Shown here in pieces: positions 1 through 6,091 of a stretch of 6,224 nt of DNA; the stretch's first letter is position 1; the number at the start of each line of letters is the position of its first letter. Where the stretch lies: NCBI GenBank assembly GCA_003644215.1, contig QNBU01000072.1, positions 1 through 6,224 on the forward strand, in the 5' to 3' direction. The notes under the pieces were generated by a model. The model worked only from the letters and a program-made list of their open reading frames with translations, searched no databases and was not told the origin of the DNA. This DNA is from Planctomycetota bacterium. Its GTDB lineage: Bacteria; Planctomycetota; Phycisphaerae; Sedimentisphaerales; Anaerohalosphaeraceae. A program made the translations under genes and the position numbers.

Positions 1-1130
1 CAGGCCCCCAGGGCCATTCCGAGCAGCCCGCCAATCAGTGTAAGCAACACCGTTTCAGAAAGAAATTGAACAATGATATCGGATTTGCGAGCGCCGAGCG
101 CACGACGAATGCCGATCTCCCGCGTGCGCTCGCTAACCGTTGCCAGCATGATATTCATAATCCCGATGCCACCAGCTAATAGTGAAATCGCCGCGATCGA
201 ACCCAGTACGATGCTGAAAAGCCGCTTGGTTTGCGCCGCCTGTCGCAGAAGTTCCAACGGCACGATAATTTGATAATCCTTCTTTTTATGATGCCGCTCC
301 AACAGGTTTGCCAGCACGATGCGGGTCGGCAAAACGAGTTCCATCGACGGAACTTTGATCGTAATCTCACTGAGCTCAACTTTCTCCCCGCTCATTCCCG
401 TCGATCCCCCGAACTGTATCTCTGTCTCTCCAAAGCGATTTTTCATGGTGGTCAGTGCGATATAGACCGCCCCGCTTACACCATTACTCTGGGAGGAAGA
501 ATTTGACAACGCATCATTCTGCGACCCCGAAGCCGCTGAGAGCTGCCGAACAACGCCGACAACGCAGTAATACTCGCCGGAAATCTTGATGTTCTGTTCA
601 ATGGGGTCGTCAAATTTGAACAGATTATCCAGCACCGTCTCATCAATTACACAAACCGCCTGACTGTAATGCATATCCATTGGAGTCAGAAAACGGCCCA
701 ACAATACTTCAATTGGCGCCAATTCCGTGTACCATGGAACGGTCCCCACAATTTCGGCGGTTATACGGCGGCTTTGATAAAAAACCTGCTTCGGTTTTCG
801 CCGGACCGGCACCACCACCTGCGCATCAGGAATTGTTTCCCGAAAGCGTTCGGCGTCGGCATAACGGAGTCCATATTCCTGAATCGTTTGCTCACTTGCA
901 TCCGCCATCTCCTGATCCGGCGGCTTGACCGTTTTTAAGATAATATTGGTACTGCCCAAGTGCGCGATTTGCTGCTGTGCCTGCTGACTGGCTCCCTCAC
1001 CAATGGCCAGCATGGAGATCACACTGGCCACGCCGAACACAATGCCCAGTGTCGTCAGTCCGGACCGCAGGCGATGCATCCATAAACTGCGTAAACTAAT
1101 TAACAGAATGCCTATAATCCGTGAAAGCAT
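1..1130 (-). CDS. MacB-type ABC transporter permease (3' end cut off by window)
   Basis: This is the inner-membrane permease of a MacAB-like exporter, with 376 codons visible and no stop in the window. Seen: TM1 lies at about residues 22-44 in the typical MacB start (RSLWMHRLRSGLTTLGIVFG, then LAIGEGA). A periplasmic MacB_PCD-like domain spans about 45-300. TM2 is near 304-330. The conserved cytoplasmic FtsX-family motif SERTREIGIRRALGAR is at 333-348, and a third TM begins near 353 before the edge. A full family member has about 400-420 residues, so only the end of TM3, TM4 and the C-terminus are missing. The ATG at 1128-1130 overlaps the ATPase stop (TAATG) and has an AGGAG 4 nt upstream, so the start is secure. 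The periplasmic domain contains a Ser/Asn-rich stretch at residues 197-219. Known for the family: MacB permeases couple ATP hydrolysis to periplasmic conformational change and act with an adaptor and a TolC channel. A lipoprotein-release (LolCE-like) role is less likely because adaptor and TolC genes adjoin. Confidence 0.93.
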   Translation of the reverse strand, partial: MLSRIIGILLISLRSLWMHRLRSGLTTLGIVFGVASVISMLAIGEGASQQAQQQIAHLGSTNIILKTVKPPDQEMADASEQTIQEYGLRYADAERFRETIPDAQVVVPVRRKPKQVFYQSRRITAEIVGTVPWYTELAPIEVLLGRFLTPMDMHYSQAVCVIDETVLDNLFKFDDPIEQNIKISGEYYCVVGVVRQLSAASGSQNDALSNSSSQSNGVSGAVYIALTTMKNRFGETEIQFGGSTGMSGEKVELSEITIKVPSMELVLPTRIVLANLLERHHKKKDYQIIVPLELLRQAAQTKRLFSIVLGSIAAISLLAGGIGIMNIMLATVSERTREIGIRRALGARKSDIIVQFLSETVLLTLIGGLLGMALGA

Positions 1131-1861
1131 TATACTCCTGTTCCGTTTGATTGTATCCGATCAATTTGCCCGTCCAGCAAATGAATTGACCGATGTGTTT
1201 GGGAGGCAATCTGTTCATCATGTGTAACCACAATGATCGTCTTGCCCTGAGCGCTCAACTCATTAAGAATCTCCAGAATCTCGGCCCCGCTTTGAGAATC
1301 CAGATTTCCCGTGGGCTCATCGGCGAGAATGATCAACGGGTCATTGGCCAACGCCCGGGCAATGGCCACCCGCTGCTGCTGGCCACCGGACAATTCAAAG
1401 GGGCGATGCCTGATTCGGTCGCCCAGCCCGACCCGCTCGGCCAGCAGGGTCGCCCGCTGACGCCGTTGATGCTTGGGGACATGCTGATAATACATGGCCA
1501 CCTCGATGTTTTCGACGATGTTGAGTTGGCGGATCAGGTTGAATGACTGGAAGATAAAGCCGATTCGTTTTCCTCGAATCGCCGAAAGTTGATTATCATC
1601 CAAGGTCGAAACATCATCGGTTCCCAGCAGGTAACGGCCGCCCGTGGGCTTGTCCAGGCATCCGAGAATGTTCAGCAGGGTCGATTTACCGGAACCGCTG
1701 GGCCCCATGATGGAAACATATTCACCTTCACAAAACGATAGATCCAAGCTCTTGAGAACCGGTAATTCCATGTGTCCCAGCACATAGGACTTGCACAGGT
1801 CTTCAATCGTCACGACGGTTTTTCTCTGACGACCACTGTCTTTGGCCTCTGACAAACTCAT
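1130..1861 (-). CDS. ABC transporter ATP-binding protein, MacB/LolD class
   Basis: This is the cytoplasmic ATPase that powers the permease encoded next to it. It has 243 residues, about 220-250 being usual for this class, and all catalytic motifs are present. Walker A is GPSGSGKST at 53-61, and the Q-loop glutamine is Q105 in GFIFQSFNL. The signature LSGGQQQRVAIARAL spans 157-171. Walker B is LIILADEP at 176-183, with catalytic E182. The D-loop is NLDS at 186-189, and the H-loop histidine is H214 in VVTHD. The LNILGCLDKPTGG region and the Q-loop sequence are characteristic of the MacB/LolD/FtsE branch. The ATG at 1859-1861 overlaps the adaptor stop (ATGA) and is preceded by AGGGG with an 8-nt gap. 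ATPase and permease are separate chains, unlike E. coli MacB where they are fused. A short N-terminal extension (residues 1-16) precedes the first strand. The family call is firm; the substrate is unknown. Confidence 0.96.
   Translation of the reverse strand: MSLSEAKDSGRQRKTVVTIEDLCKSYVLGHMELPVLKSLDLSFCEGEYVSIMGPSGSGKSTLLNILGCLDKPTGGRYLLGTDDVSTLDDNQLSAIRGKRIGFIFQSFNLIRQLNIVENIEVAMYYQHVPKHQRRQRATLLAERVGLGDRIRHRPFELSGGQQQRVAIARALANDPLIILADEPTGNLDSQSGAEILEILNELSAQGKTIIVVTHDEQIASQTHRSIHLLDGQIDRIQSNGTGV
1135..1139 (-). promoter_or_regulatory. Shine-Dalgarno for the permease
   Basis: AGGAG lies inside the last codons of the ATPase gene and sits 4 nt before the permease ATG. Together with the TAATG stop/start overlap, it fixes the permease start and suggests that ribosomes finishing the ATPase re-initiate there. 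Confidence 0.7.
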
Positions 1862-3804
1862 TGCGTTTGCCCCTGATTTCCTCGCGGCCGACCCGACTTG
1901 CCGCCGAATTTCTTACCCGCTGCATCCATTTCTTTTCTATCAAGAAAGCCGTCCTTGTTGGTATCAAGGGGGGCCGTAAACTGGCGGGCCTGTTGGGGAA
2001 CTTCACTCGATAGGTCGATTTTACCGTCACCGTTTGTATCCATCTGCTTCATAGGATCCGGCGTACCGCCGGGAGTTGCACTTTTTTCATCTTTTCGGGC
2101 AGATTTCTTCGACCCTTCTGTGACGCTCTCGCTCGGCGGTGAATCACTCTTTCGTTTTTTTTTAGAACCCTTCTTTGACTTGGTGATATCGGCTTTGCTC
2201 TCTGGGCTCTTGTCGGCGTCCATCATCAGCCGGGGAGGACTTAAAAGAACCTGTTGCCCCTCTTGGAGTCCTTCAAGAATCTGAACAAAGCGGTCATTAA
2301 AGGCGCCTGTTTGAATGACCTGTTCCTTGGGGCCATTGTTGGTTACAAGATAACAAACTTTCCGCCCCGCTCGATTCGCTACACACTGAATCGGAATGCT
2401 CAGGACATCGGTCAATTGCGCAATCAGAATTTCCACCCGTGCGCTCATTCCGGGTTTAATAGACTTACCCGCCCCCTCCAAACTCACATCGGTTGTATAA
2501 ACCTTTAAGTCAGGATTGCCAAAGAAAGCTTGAGGATCCGGAAGCGGCGCAATCTTAAGAACCTCACCGGTAAAGACCTTATCAGGTTGTGCATCAATGA
2601 CGATTTTCACCGATTGGGCCACACGAACTTTATCAACACTCGTCTCGTGAACCTTCACATCCACATCCATTTCATCCTCATCCGTAATCGTCATAATTAA
2701 CTCGCGTTCACGAATTTGCTCTCCGACCTCAATATTCGTTCGTGAGCCGCTCCATCGCCGGCCACTACTGGATGCATAAATGACTAAACCGGACTCCGTC
2801 GCCCTCATCGTACACGCTTTGATCTGTTTTTCAATGCGTTCCAGTTGCTCTCTATTAAGTAAATACCTCGCCTCCGAACTGCTCAGGCGCGCCTCGGCTT
2901 GTGCCAGTTTCGAGCGGGTTTGGGCATAAATCCGCTCCAGTTGGCGCTGGGCCTCTAAGTAATCACTGAATAGTTTTTCCGCCTGCTTTACAAATTCGTA
3001 GCGGATAAACAGATCCAACGAGGTCTTGCTCTGGGCCCATTGAATCTTCAGTCGCTTTGCTTTCAGTTTGGCTGTCTTAAGTTCAGACTCTGCAATATAA
3101 TCTTTATCATAAAGCTGCTGTGTCCAGAAAAGGTCTCCTTCGGCGCGTTCCAACTCTTCTTTTGCTAAGTCGATATTGGAGGTTAATTCACGGTATCTCT
3201 GCAATGACTCGCCACCCAATTGGTTAGGATCATCCAATAGCTCGCTGACCTCCGGACGCTGATTCGGATCTGTTGTGTAGTGATCAACCATCGTGTCGGC
3301 TGTCTCTTGACCCAGATACTTCTGCAAATCCATCCCTGCAAACTTGACATTCATCAATCCCTGCTGAACATCGGAATCATTCTGATTTTTCATAATGATC
3401 AGTGACTCCCTGGCCTCGGTGTAATCCGCCTCAGCAGAATTGTACGCAATTTGCTGCTGATTGATATTATCCCGCAGGCCGGAGGAATCCAGTTCGACAA
3501 GAATTTTTCCGTTCGAGACATCTTCGGCTGTTATATAGCTCCCTTCCGGAACCAAGCTTAGAATCGTTGCGGCCCGCTCAACCTGAGATTTGATTTCAAC
3601 CGCATTACGCGCCTTGATCGTGCCACTCTCGGTTACACTCATCGTAAGATCCCCGCGCCTGACGACGAACAAACTGGAGGTACTCGATGCAGCCCGGTTC
3701 CGGTCTCGATGAGTCCAACGATAGATTGCCGACCCGGACAGGATAATGGCCGCTATGATTACAGCTAAAATAATTTTTCGTTTATTTTTTCCAGTGATTG
3801 CCAT
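1858..3804 (-). CDS. HlyD/MacA-family periplasmic adaptor with C-terminal EF-hand pair
   Basis: This adaptor links the inner-membrane ABC permease to the outer-membrane TolC-like channel. Seen in 648 residues: a basic N-terminus and one membrane anchor (about 9-27), then a first beta/lipoyl half (about 46-107, with MSVTESGTIKARNAVEIKS). A long, highly charged alpha-hairpin follows (about 108-330), with a tip near LYDKDYIAESEL (231-242). A second lipoyl half and beta-barrel come next (about 331-465, with VHETSVDKV), then a membrane-proximal domain to about 530. A Lys/Ser/Pro-rich linker (about 531-585) leads to two EF-hand-like loops (589-625) and a Gly/Arg/Gln tail. MacA-type adaptors are usually about 370-420 residues, so both hairpin and tail are enlarged. 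The ATG at 3802-3804 has a weak GGA-type ribosome site 6 nt upstream, and the first 40 bp overlap the end of tolC. Known: such adaptors work as hexamers in tripartite pumps. Inferred: the tail binds Ca2+ or the periplasmic matrix. An RND adaptor is less likely because ABC genes follow directly. Confidence 0.94.
   Translation of the reverse strand: MAITGKNKRKIILAVIIAAIILSGSAIYRWTHRDRNRAASSTSSLFVVRRGDLTMSVTESGTIKARNAVEIKSQVERAATILSLVPEGSYITAEDVSNGKILVELDSSGLRDNINQQQIAYNSAEADYTEARESLIIMKNQNDSDVQQGLMNVKFAGMDLQKYLGQETADTMVDHYTTDPNQRPEVSELLDDPNQLGGESLQRYRELTSNIDLAKEELERAEGDLFWTQQLYDKDYIAESELKTAKLKAKRLKIQWAQSKTSLDLFIRYEFVKQAEKLFSDYLEAQRQLERIYAQTRSKLAQAEARLSSSEARYLLNREQLERIEKQIKACTMRATESGLVIYASSSGRRWSGSRTNIEVGEQIRERELIMTITDEDEMDVDVKVHETSVDKVRVAQSVKIVIDAQPDKVFTGEVLKIAPLPDPQAFFGNPDLKVYTTDVSLEGAGKSIKPGMSARVEILIAQLTDVLSIPIQCVANRAGRKVCYLVTNNGPKEQVIQTGAFNDRFVQILEGLQEGQQVLLSPPRLMMDADKSPESKADITKSKKGSKKKRKSDSPPSESVTEGSKKSARKDEKSATPGGTPDPMKQMDTNGDGKIDLSSEVPQQARQFTAPLDTNKDGFLDRKEMDAAGKKFGGKSGRPRGNQGQTQ
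1930..2040 (-). other. Two EF-hand-type calcium-binding loops in the adaptor C-terminus
   Basis: Residues 589-625 of the adaptor hold DTNGDGKIDLSS (589-600) and DTNKDGFLDRKE (614-625). The second matches the canonical 12-residue loop, with D/N/D at positions 1, 3 and 5, Gly at 6, a hydrophobic residue at 8, Asp at 9 and Glu at 12. The first has the same pattern through position 9 but Ser at position 12, with a Glu one residue later, so it may bind more weakly. Calcium binding is inferred from the motif only. Confidence 0.85.
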
Positions 3805-5390
3805 GATCCATCCGGTTTAACAGTTAAGATTCCCACATCACGATAAAAATTCAGCTTTGCCAGCATGTAATTGACCAGTGTTGTCGTTGTTTCATTCTGA
3901 GCCGCCAGCAGGTCATCTTGCGAATCCAGCAGGTCACGCGCCTGGGCACGGCCCGCCTGCAGCAACATTGTCGTACTATGGACCCGCTCCTGTGCCAACT
4001 CAAGACTGTTCTTTTGGATATGATGACGCTGTGCCGCCTCAATCAGCCCTCGATAGGCATTTCGCACATCCAGTTTAACATGATCGGCGGCCAACGCATA
4101 ATCCCGCTGGACCTGCAGATAGGCAATAAGGGATTTCCGATAAACATTTCGTTCTCTGAGTTTGTCCAGAGGCAAATCCAGAACCATTCCAACATCATAG
4201 CTTCCATCATGAAACCGGAGACGGGTCCATTCTGTATCTTCCGTTGAATCGACACGGGCGCTGGCCACCAGATCAAGACGGGCTCGCAGGGCGTCGGCCG
4301 TTACAGCTACTTTCCGCTGCGCATCATCAACTTTATCATAAGCCGTCGCCAGATCCAGGCGTGTTTTCAAGGCCGTATTCACCGCCTCCGTAACAATAAA
4401 ATTGGGTTCGGTGATTTCCATTAAAGCAATCTCTTCGAGCACCGAAGAATCCAATATAATATTCGCATCAACAGGCACTGCCAGTGTCAGCTTGAATGAA
4501 TCCAGTATCTGCTGATACTGTCGCTGGGACCTCGCCAGGTTGTCGCCTGCCTGCAACATTTGCTGTTTCGTCTGATCGGCCTCAAACCGCGGTAATTTCC
4601 CCGCCTGAGCCTTTAATGCCGCCTCTTCGTATGACGCCTGAAGCGAGATATAATTACTTTGGGCATTTTCAACTTGATCCAGCAATTGCAGTGTTCGCAG
4701 GTAATCATTCACAATTGAAACAACAAATTCTTTACGGAAACGAGAGAATGATCGAATCGCATACAGAACATTTCGCTCGGCCTGTGTCAGATTTTCCTGT
4801 ACCACCTCTTTGGTACTTCCCCGAAGCAGCGGTTTGGAGATACTGGCACTTAGTACCGACGCCAGGGAGGTGTCGGGGTCGCCGGTTAGGTATCGCAACC
4901 AGTCCGTTGCAATGGCGGCGCTGATCTGCGTCCCATCGGCCAACAATTGGTCAAATCCGAGATCGCCGCCGGCACGGACCGCTTCATCCGATTCATCACG
5001 GGTATATCCGCCGTCGATTGTACCAAACCATTGGGCCACAAAGTCGTGCCGCCGGAGCGTCAGATCAAGCGCTGTGCCATAGAGTGATTCTTTTCGCGAT
5101 TGATAGTCTCTGCTGCGAGCTGTCGCAATTTTTACCGCCTCCGCTAAATTGATCTTGCCGGAAGGAACCCAGTTGGGATCCAGAATGATGCTGTTCGGAT
5201 CGGGAGCGACATCCGAAATCCGATAATTGACCTTAATGCCATGTTTTGGCTGCCATTTCTGATCAAGGATTGTATATGTCTCTTCGTCGGCCTGCTCTTT
5301 ATACTCTTGCTGTGTCCTGCAACCACTCAACAAAAGCATGAGAACCGCCATCAATGACAATAAGAGCCAAATTTTTCGTTTCTTTTCCAA
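3765..5390 (-). CDS. TolC-family outer-membrane factor, lipoprotein
   Basis: This is the outer-membrane/periplasmic channel of the pump. It has 541 residues, somewhat longer than E. coli TolC. Seen: a lipoprotein signal with basic MEKKRK, a hydrophobic core and lipobox LSGC, so the mature protein would start at Cys24. A charged N-terminal segment follows (about 27-75, with EQADEETYTIL). Two long helical repeats typical of outer-membrane efflux proteins come next. The first is about 78-305, with strand-like segments near 120-190 and helices rich in Gln/Ala/Glu (EEAALKAQAGKL). The second is about 330-520, with ARVDS near 378, a strand near 397-407, and helices ending QAGRAQARDLLDSQDDLLAAQN and LAKLNFYRDVGIL, a familiar family ending. 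The start is TTG at 5388-5390: the frame closes upstream at a TGA (5406-5408) with no ATG between, and starting at Met14 would remove the basic signal region. The gene stops (TAG) inside the adaptor gene. Substrate unknown; the family assignment is secure. Confidence 0.94.
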   Translation of the reverse strand: MEKKRKIWLLLSLMAVLMLLLSGCRTQQEYKEQADEETYTILDQKWQPKHGIKVNYRISDVAPDPNSIILDPNWVPSGKINLAEAVKIATARSRDYQSRKESLYGTALDLTLRRHDFVAQWFGTIDGGYTRDESDEAVRAGGDLGFDQLLADGTQISAAIATDWLRYLTGDPDTSLASVLSASISKPLLRGSTKEVVQENLTQAERNVLYAIRSFSRFRKEFVVSIVNDYLRTLQLLDQVENAQSNYISLQASYEEAALKAQAGKLPRFEADQTKQQMLQAGDNLARSQRQYQQILDSFKLTLAVPVDANIILDSSVLEEIALMEITEPNFIVTEAVNTALKTRLDLATAYDKVDDAQRKVAVTADALRARLDLVASARVDSTEDTEWTRLRFHDGSYDVGMVLDLPLDKLRERNVYRKSLIAYLQVQRDYALAADHVKLDVRNAYRGLIEAAQRHHIQKNSLELAQERVHSTTMLLQAGRAQARDLLDSQDDLLAAQNETTTTLVNYMLAKLNFYRDVGILTVKPDGSWQSLEKINEKLF

Positions 5391-5400
5391 ATCCCTGGAA

Positions 5401-5404
5401 TCCT
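5401..5404 (-). promoter_or_regulatory. Probable ribosome binding site for the TTG start of tolC
   Basis: AGGA sits 10 nt before the TTG start. A closer AGGGA is only about 2 nt from the start and looks too near. Spacing and start codon are both suboptimal, suggesting modest initiation or help from mRNA structure. Confidence 0.4.
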
Positions 5405-5435
5405 GTCAAACACTCTCTTTTTTGAGAAAATATAT

Positions 5436-5510
5436 GGATGGTAGGTCCGTGTTTCTAATCGGCGTTTTTTGGCCTTAACTTAGGTAGCCACAGACGCGCA
5501 CACCACCTCC
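5436..5510 (-). ncRNA. Candidate structured 5' leader RNA of the pump operon
   Basis: Found by eye in the operon-sense RNA. P1 pairs GGAGGUGG (5503-5510) with CUACCAUCC (5436-5444), eight pairs around one bulged A. A 7-nt one-sided bulge (5496-5502) follows. P2 pairs GUCUGUG (5489-5495) with CACGGAC (5445-5451), seven pairs. Inside are a 4-bp CUAA/UUAG helix (5480-5483 with 5455-5458) and a 3-bp GGC/GCC helix closing an A-rich loop (5472-5474 with 5461-5463). The two G-U pairs exist only on this strand and become C-A mismatches on the other, which supports the operon sense. P1 would hide the AGGAGG at 5506-5511. I do not recognise it as a known riboswitch class. It has not been tested by folding energy or covariation. 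Confidence 0.4.
5475..5501 (-). CDS. Possible 8-codon leader peptide (speculative)
   Basis: A consensus AGGAGG (5506-5511) is followed after 4 nt by GTG, which opens a frame reading MRVCGYLS and then TAA. It is the strongest Shine-Dalgarno in the gap and serves no other gene. An overlapping alternative GTG frame (5480-5503) is only 2 nt from the AGGAGG, so it is less likely. Translation here would compete with the P1 and P2 helices of the candidate leader, which is how leader peptides often act. Chance is a real alternative at this length. Confidence 0.2.
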   Translation of the reverse strand: MRVCGYLS

Positions 5511-5515
5511 TATAC

Positions 5516-5521
5516 ATTATA
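5516..5521 (-). promoter_or_regulatory. Perfect TATAAT -10 hexamer for the pump operon
   Basis: TATAAT lies about 126 nt upstream of the tolC start on the operon strand. No good TTGACA-like -35 is found at 16-18 bp spacing (the 17-bp position reads AACGAA), so the promoter may depend on an activator. Transcription would begin at or just before the AGGAGG, placing the foldable segment at the very 5' end of the mRNA. Confidence 0.45.
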
Positions 5522-5552
5522 GTTACATTTTCCACCCATTCGTTACATGTAA
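5522..5552. repeat. GTTACAT direct repeat with palindromic TTACATGTAA, possible operator
   Basis: GTTACAT occurs at 5522-5528 and again at 5542-5548, exactly 20 bp apart, or about two helical turns. The second copy is part of the perfect 10-bp palindrome TTACATGTAA (5543-5552). The first copy touches the -10 hexamer and the second covers the -35 area, a usual place for a regulator dimer. No regulator gene lies in the window. Confidence 0.35.
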
Positions 5553-5605
5553 AATTGGAAAATCTTCGAAATTGAGACAAATATCTTCTTTGCACCCCTT
5601 GCCGA

Positions 5606-6088
5606 CTACTGATTAAGATCAAAGACATCCAGCCACAAATCGGCCTCCCGCTCAGTTACACCATGGCGTTTTTCTGTCGGTTCCGGAGCCGGTCGATTGG
5701 CCTGTTTTTCCAGCCGGGCCAGCAACGATTGCCAAAATAGATCAGCGGGAACATCAATGGCTTTCCGTTTGGCCGCAGCTCTGCGAATGCGACGATCTGA
5801 ACTGACCACCACCAAGCTTTTGGGGGCGCTGTTATCGGTGATTTTGTCCTCGATGAGATCGTCCGCTTCGCGGGACGGGCCTGAGAAATAAACTTCGACG
5901 CCGGGAATCCCGCCCAAAGCGGCCTTGTCGGGCGGGCCAATGCCGTCAAAGACGATATGCCCGCGATCGCGTACAGCGTTAAGATAATCCGAAACAGCCC
6001 GGCACATCTGAACATCCGTCAGTGCGGCGAACTCCTCTATTTTCTGGACGGCCCGAAGCAGATTGTAGCCATCGATCAGGTACGGCAT
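5606..6088 (-). CDS. NYN-domain (YacP-like, PIN-fold) putative ribonuclease
   Basis: This is a small cytoplasmic protein of 160 residues resembling the YacP/NYN family, a PIN-like fold found in RNA-processing nucleases. Seen, numbered from the ATG: N-terminal MPYLIDGYNLL with D6; IVFDG near 46-48 with D48; VEVYFSGPSREADDLIED with paired acids D76 and D77; then VVVSSDRRIRRAAAKR with D98; and DLFWQSLLARLEK close to the usual family end. These spaced acidic residues fit the metal-binding cluster of PIN/NYN nucleases. A charged, Pro-containing tail follows (about 130-160). The ATG at 6086-6088 has AAGGG 7 nt upstream. A GTG at 6089-6091 directly after the pyrC stop would add one residue, but its spacing is only 4 nt. 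The gene is likely co-transcribed with pyrC. In Bacillus, YacP-type proteins have been linked to rRNA or mRNA turnover; the role here is inferred. Family call good, activity unproven. Confidence 0.85.
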   Translation of the reverse strand: MPYLIDGYNLLRAVQKIEEFAALTDVQMCRAVSDYLNAVRDRGHIVFDGIGPPDKAALGGIPGVEVYFSGPSREADDLIEDKITDNSAPKSLVVVSSDRRIRRAAAKRKAIDVPADLFWQSLLARLEKQANRPAPEPTEKRHGVTEREADLWLDVFDLNQ

Positions 6089-6091
6089 CAC

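Larger units (their letters stand above)
5391..5605 (-). promoter_or_regulatory. Operon upstream region (215 bp, no convincing long gene)
   Basis: This gap separates the NYN gene from the pump operon. In operon sense it holds, in order: an A/T-rich stretch after the NYN stop with no clear terminator; a palindrome and direct repeat; a TATAAT -10; a consensus AGGAGG with tiny GTG-started frames (5475-5501 and 5480-5503) that end in TAA after a few codons; a foldable segment; a small UCUC/GAGA hairpin with a six-A loop (5414-5427); and the tolC start. Neither strand carries a credible conventional protein here. Confidence 0.6.

Noticed and set aside
1898..2284. Plus-strand open frame of 128 codons
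   Set aside because: It is antisense to the adaptor's linker and EF-hand region; the adaptor frame carries clear family motifs and this one does not.
4496..4924. Plus-strand open frame of 142 codons
   Set aside because: It lies wholly antisense to the well-supported TolC gene, shows no recognisable domain, and has Pro/Arg-rich composition typical of a shadow frame.
3765..5390. RND-type pump rather than an ABC pump
   Set aside because: TolC and HlyD families serve both types, but the genes directly downstream encode an ABC ATPase with all motifs and a MacB-type permease.
5414..5427. UCUC/GAGA hairpin with a six-A loop as an intrinsic terminator
   Set aside because: The stem is only 4-5 A/U-rich pairs and no U-tract follows on the operon strand, so it would not terminate.
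5555..5605. Terminator after the NYN gene
   Set aside because: The region is A/T-rich and includes TTCGAA, but no stable GC-rich stem followed by U residues was found. Read-through into the pump operon remains possible.
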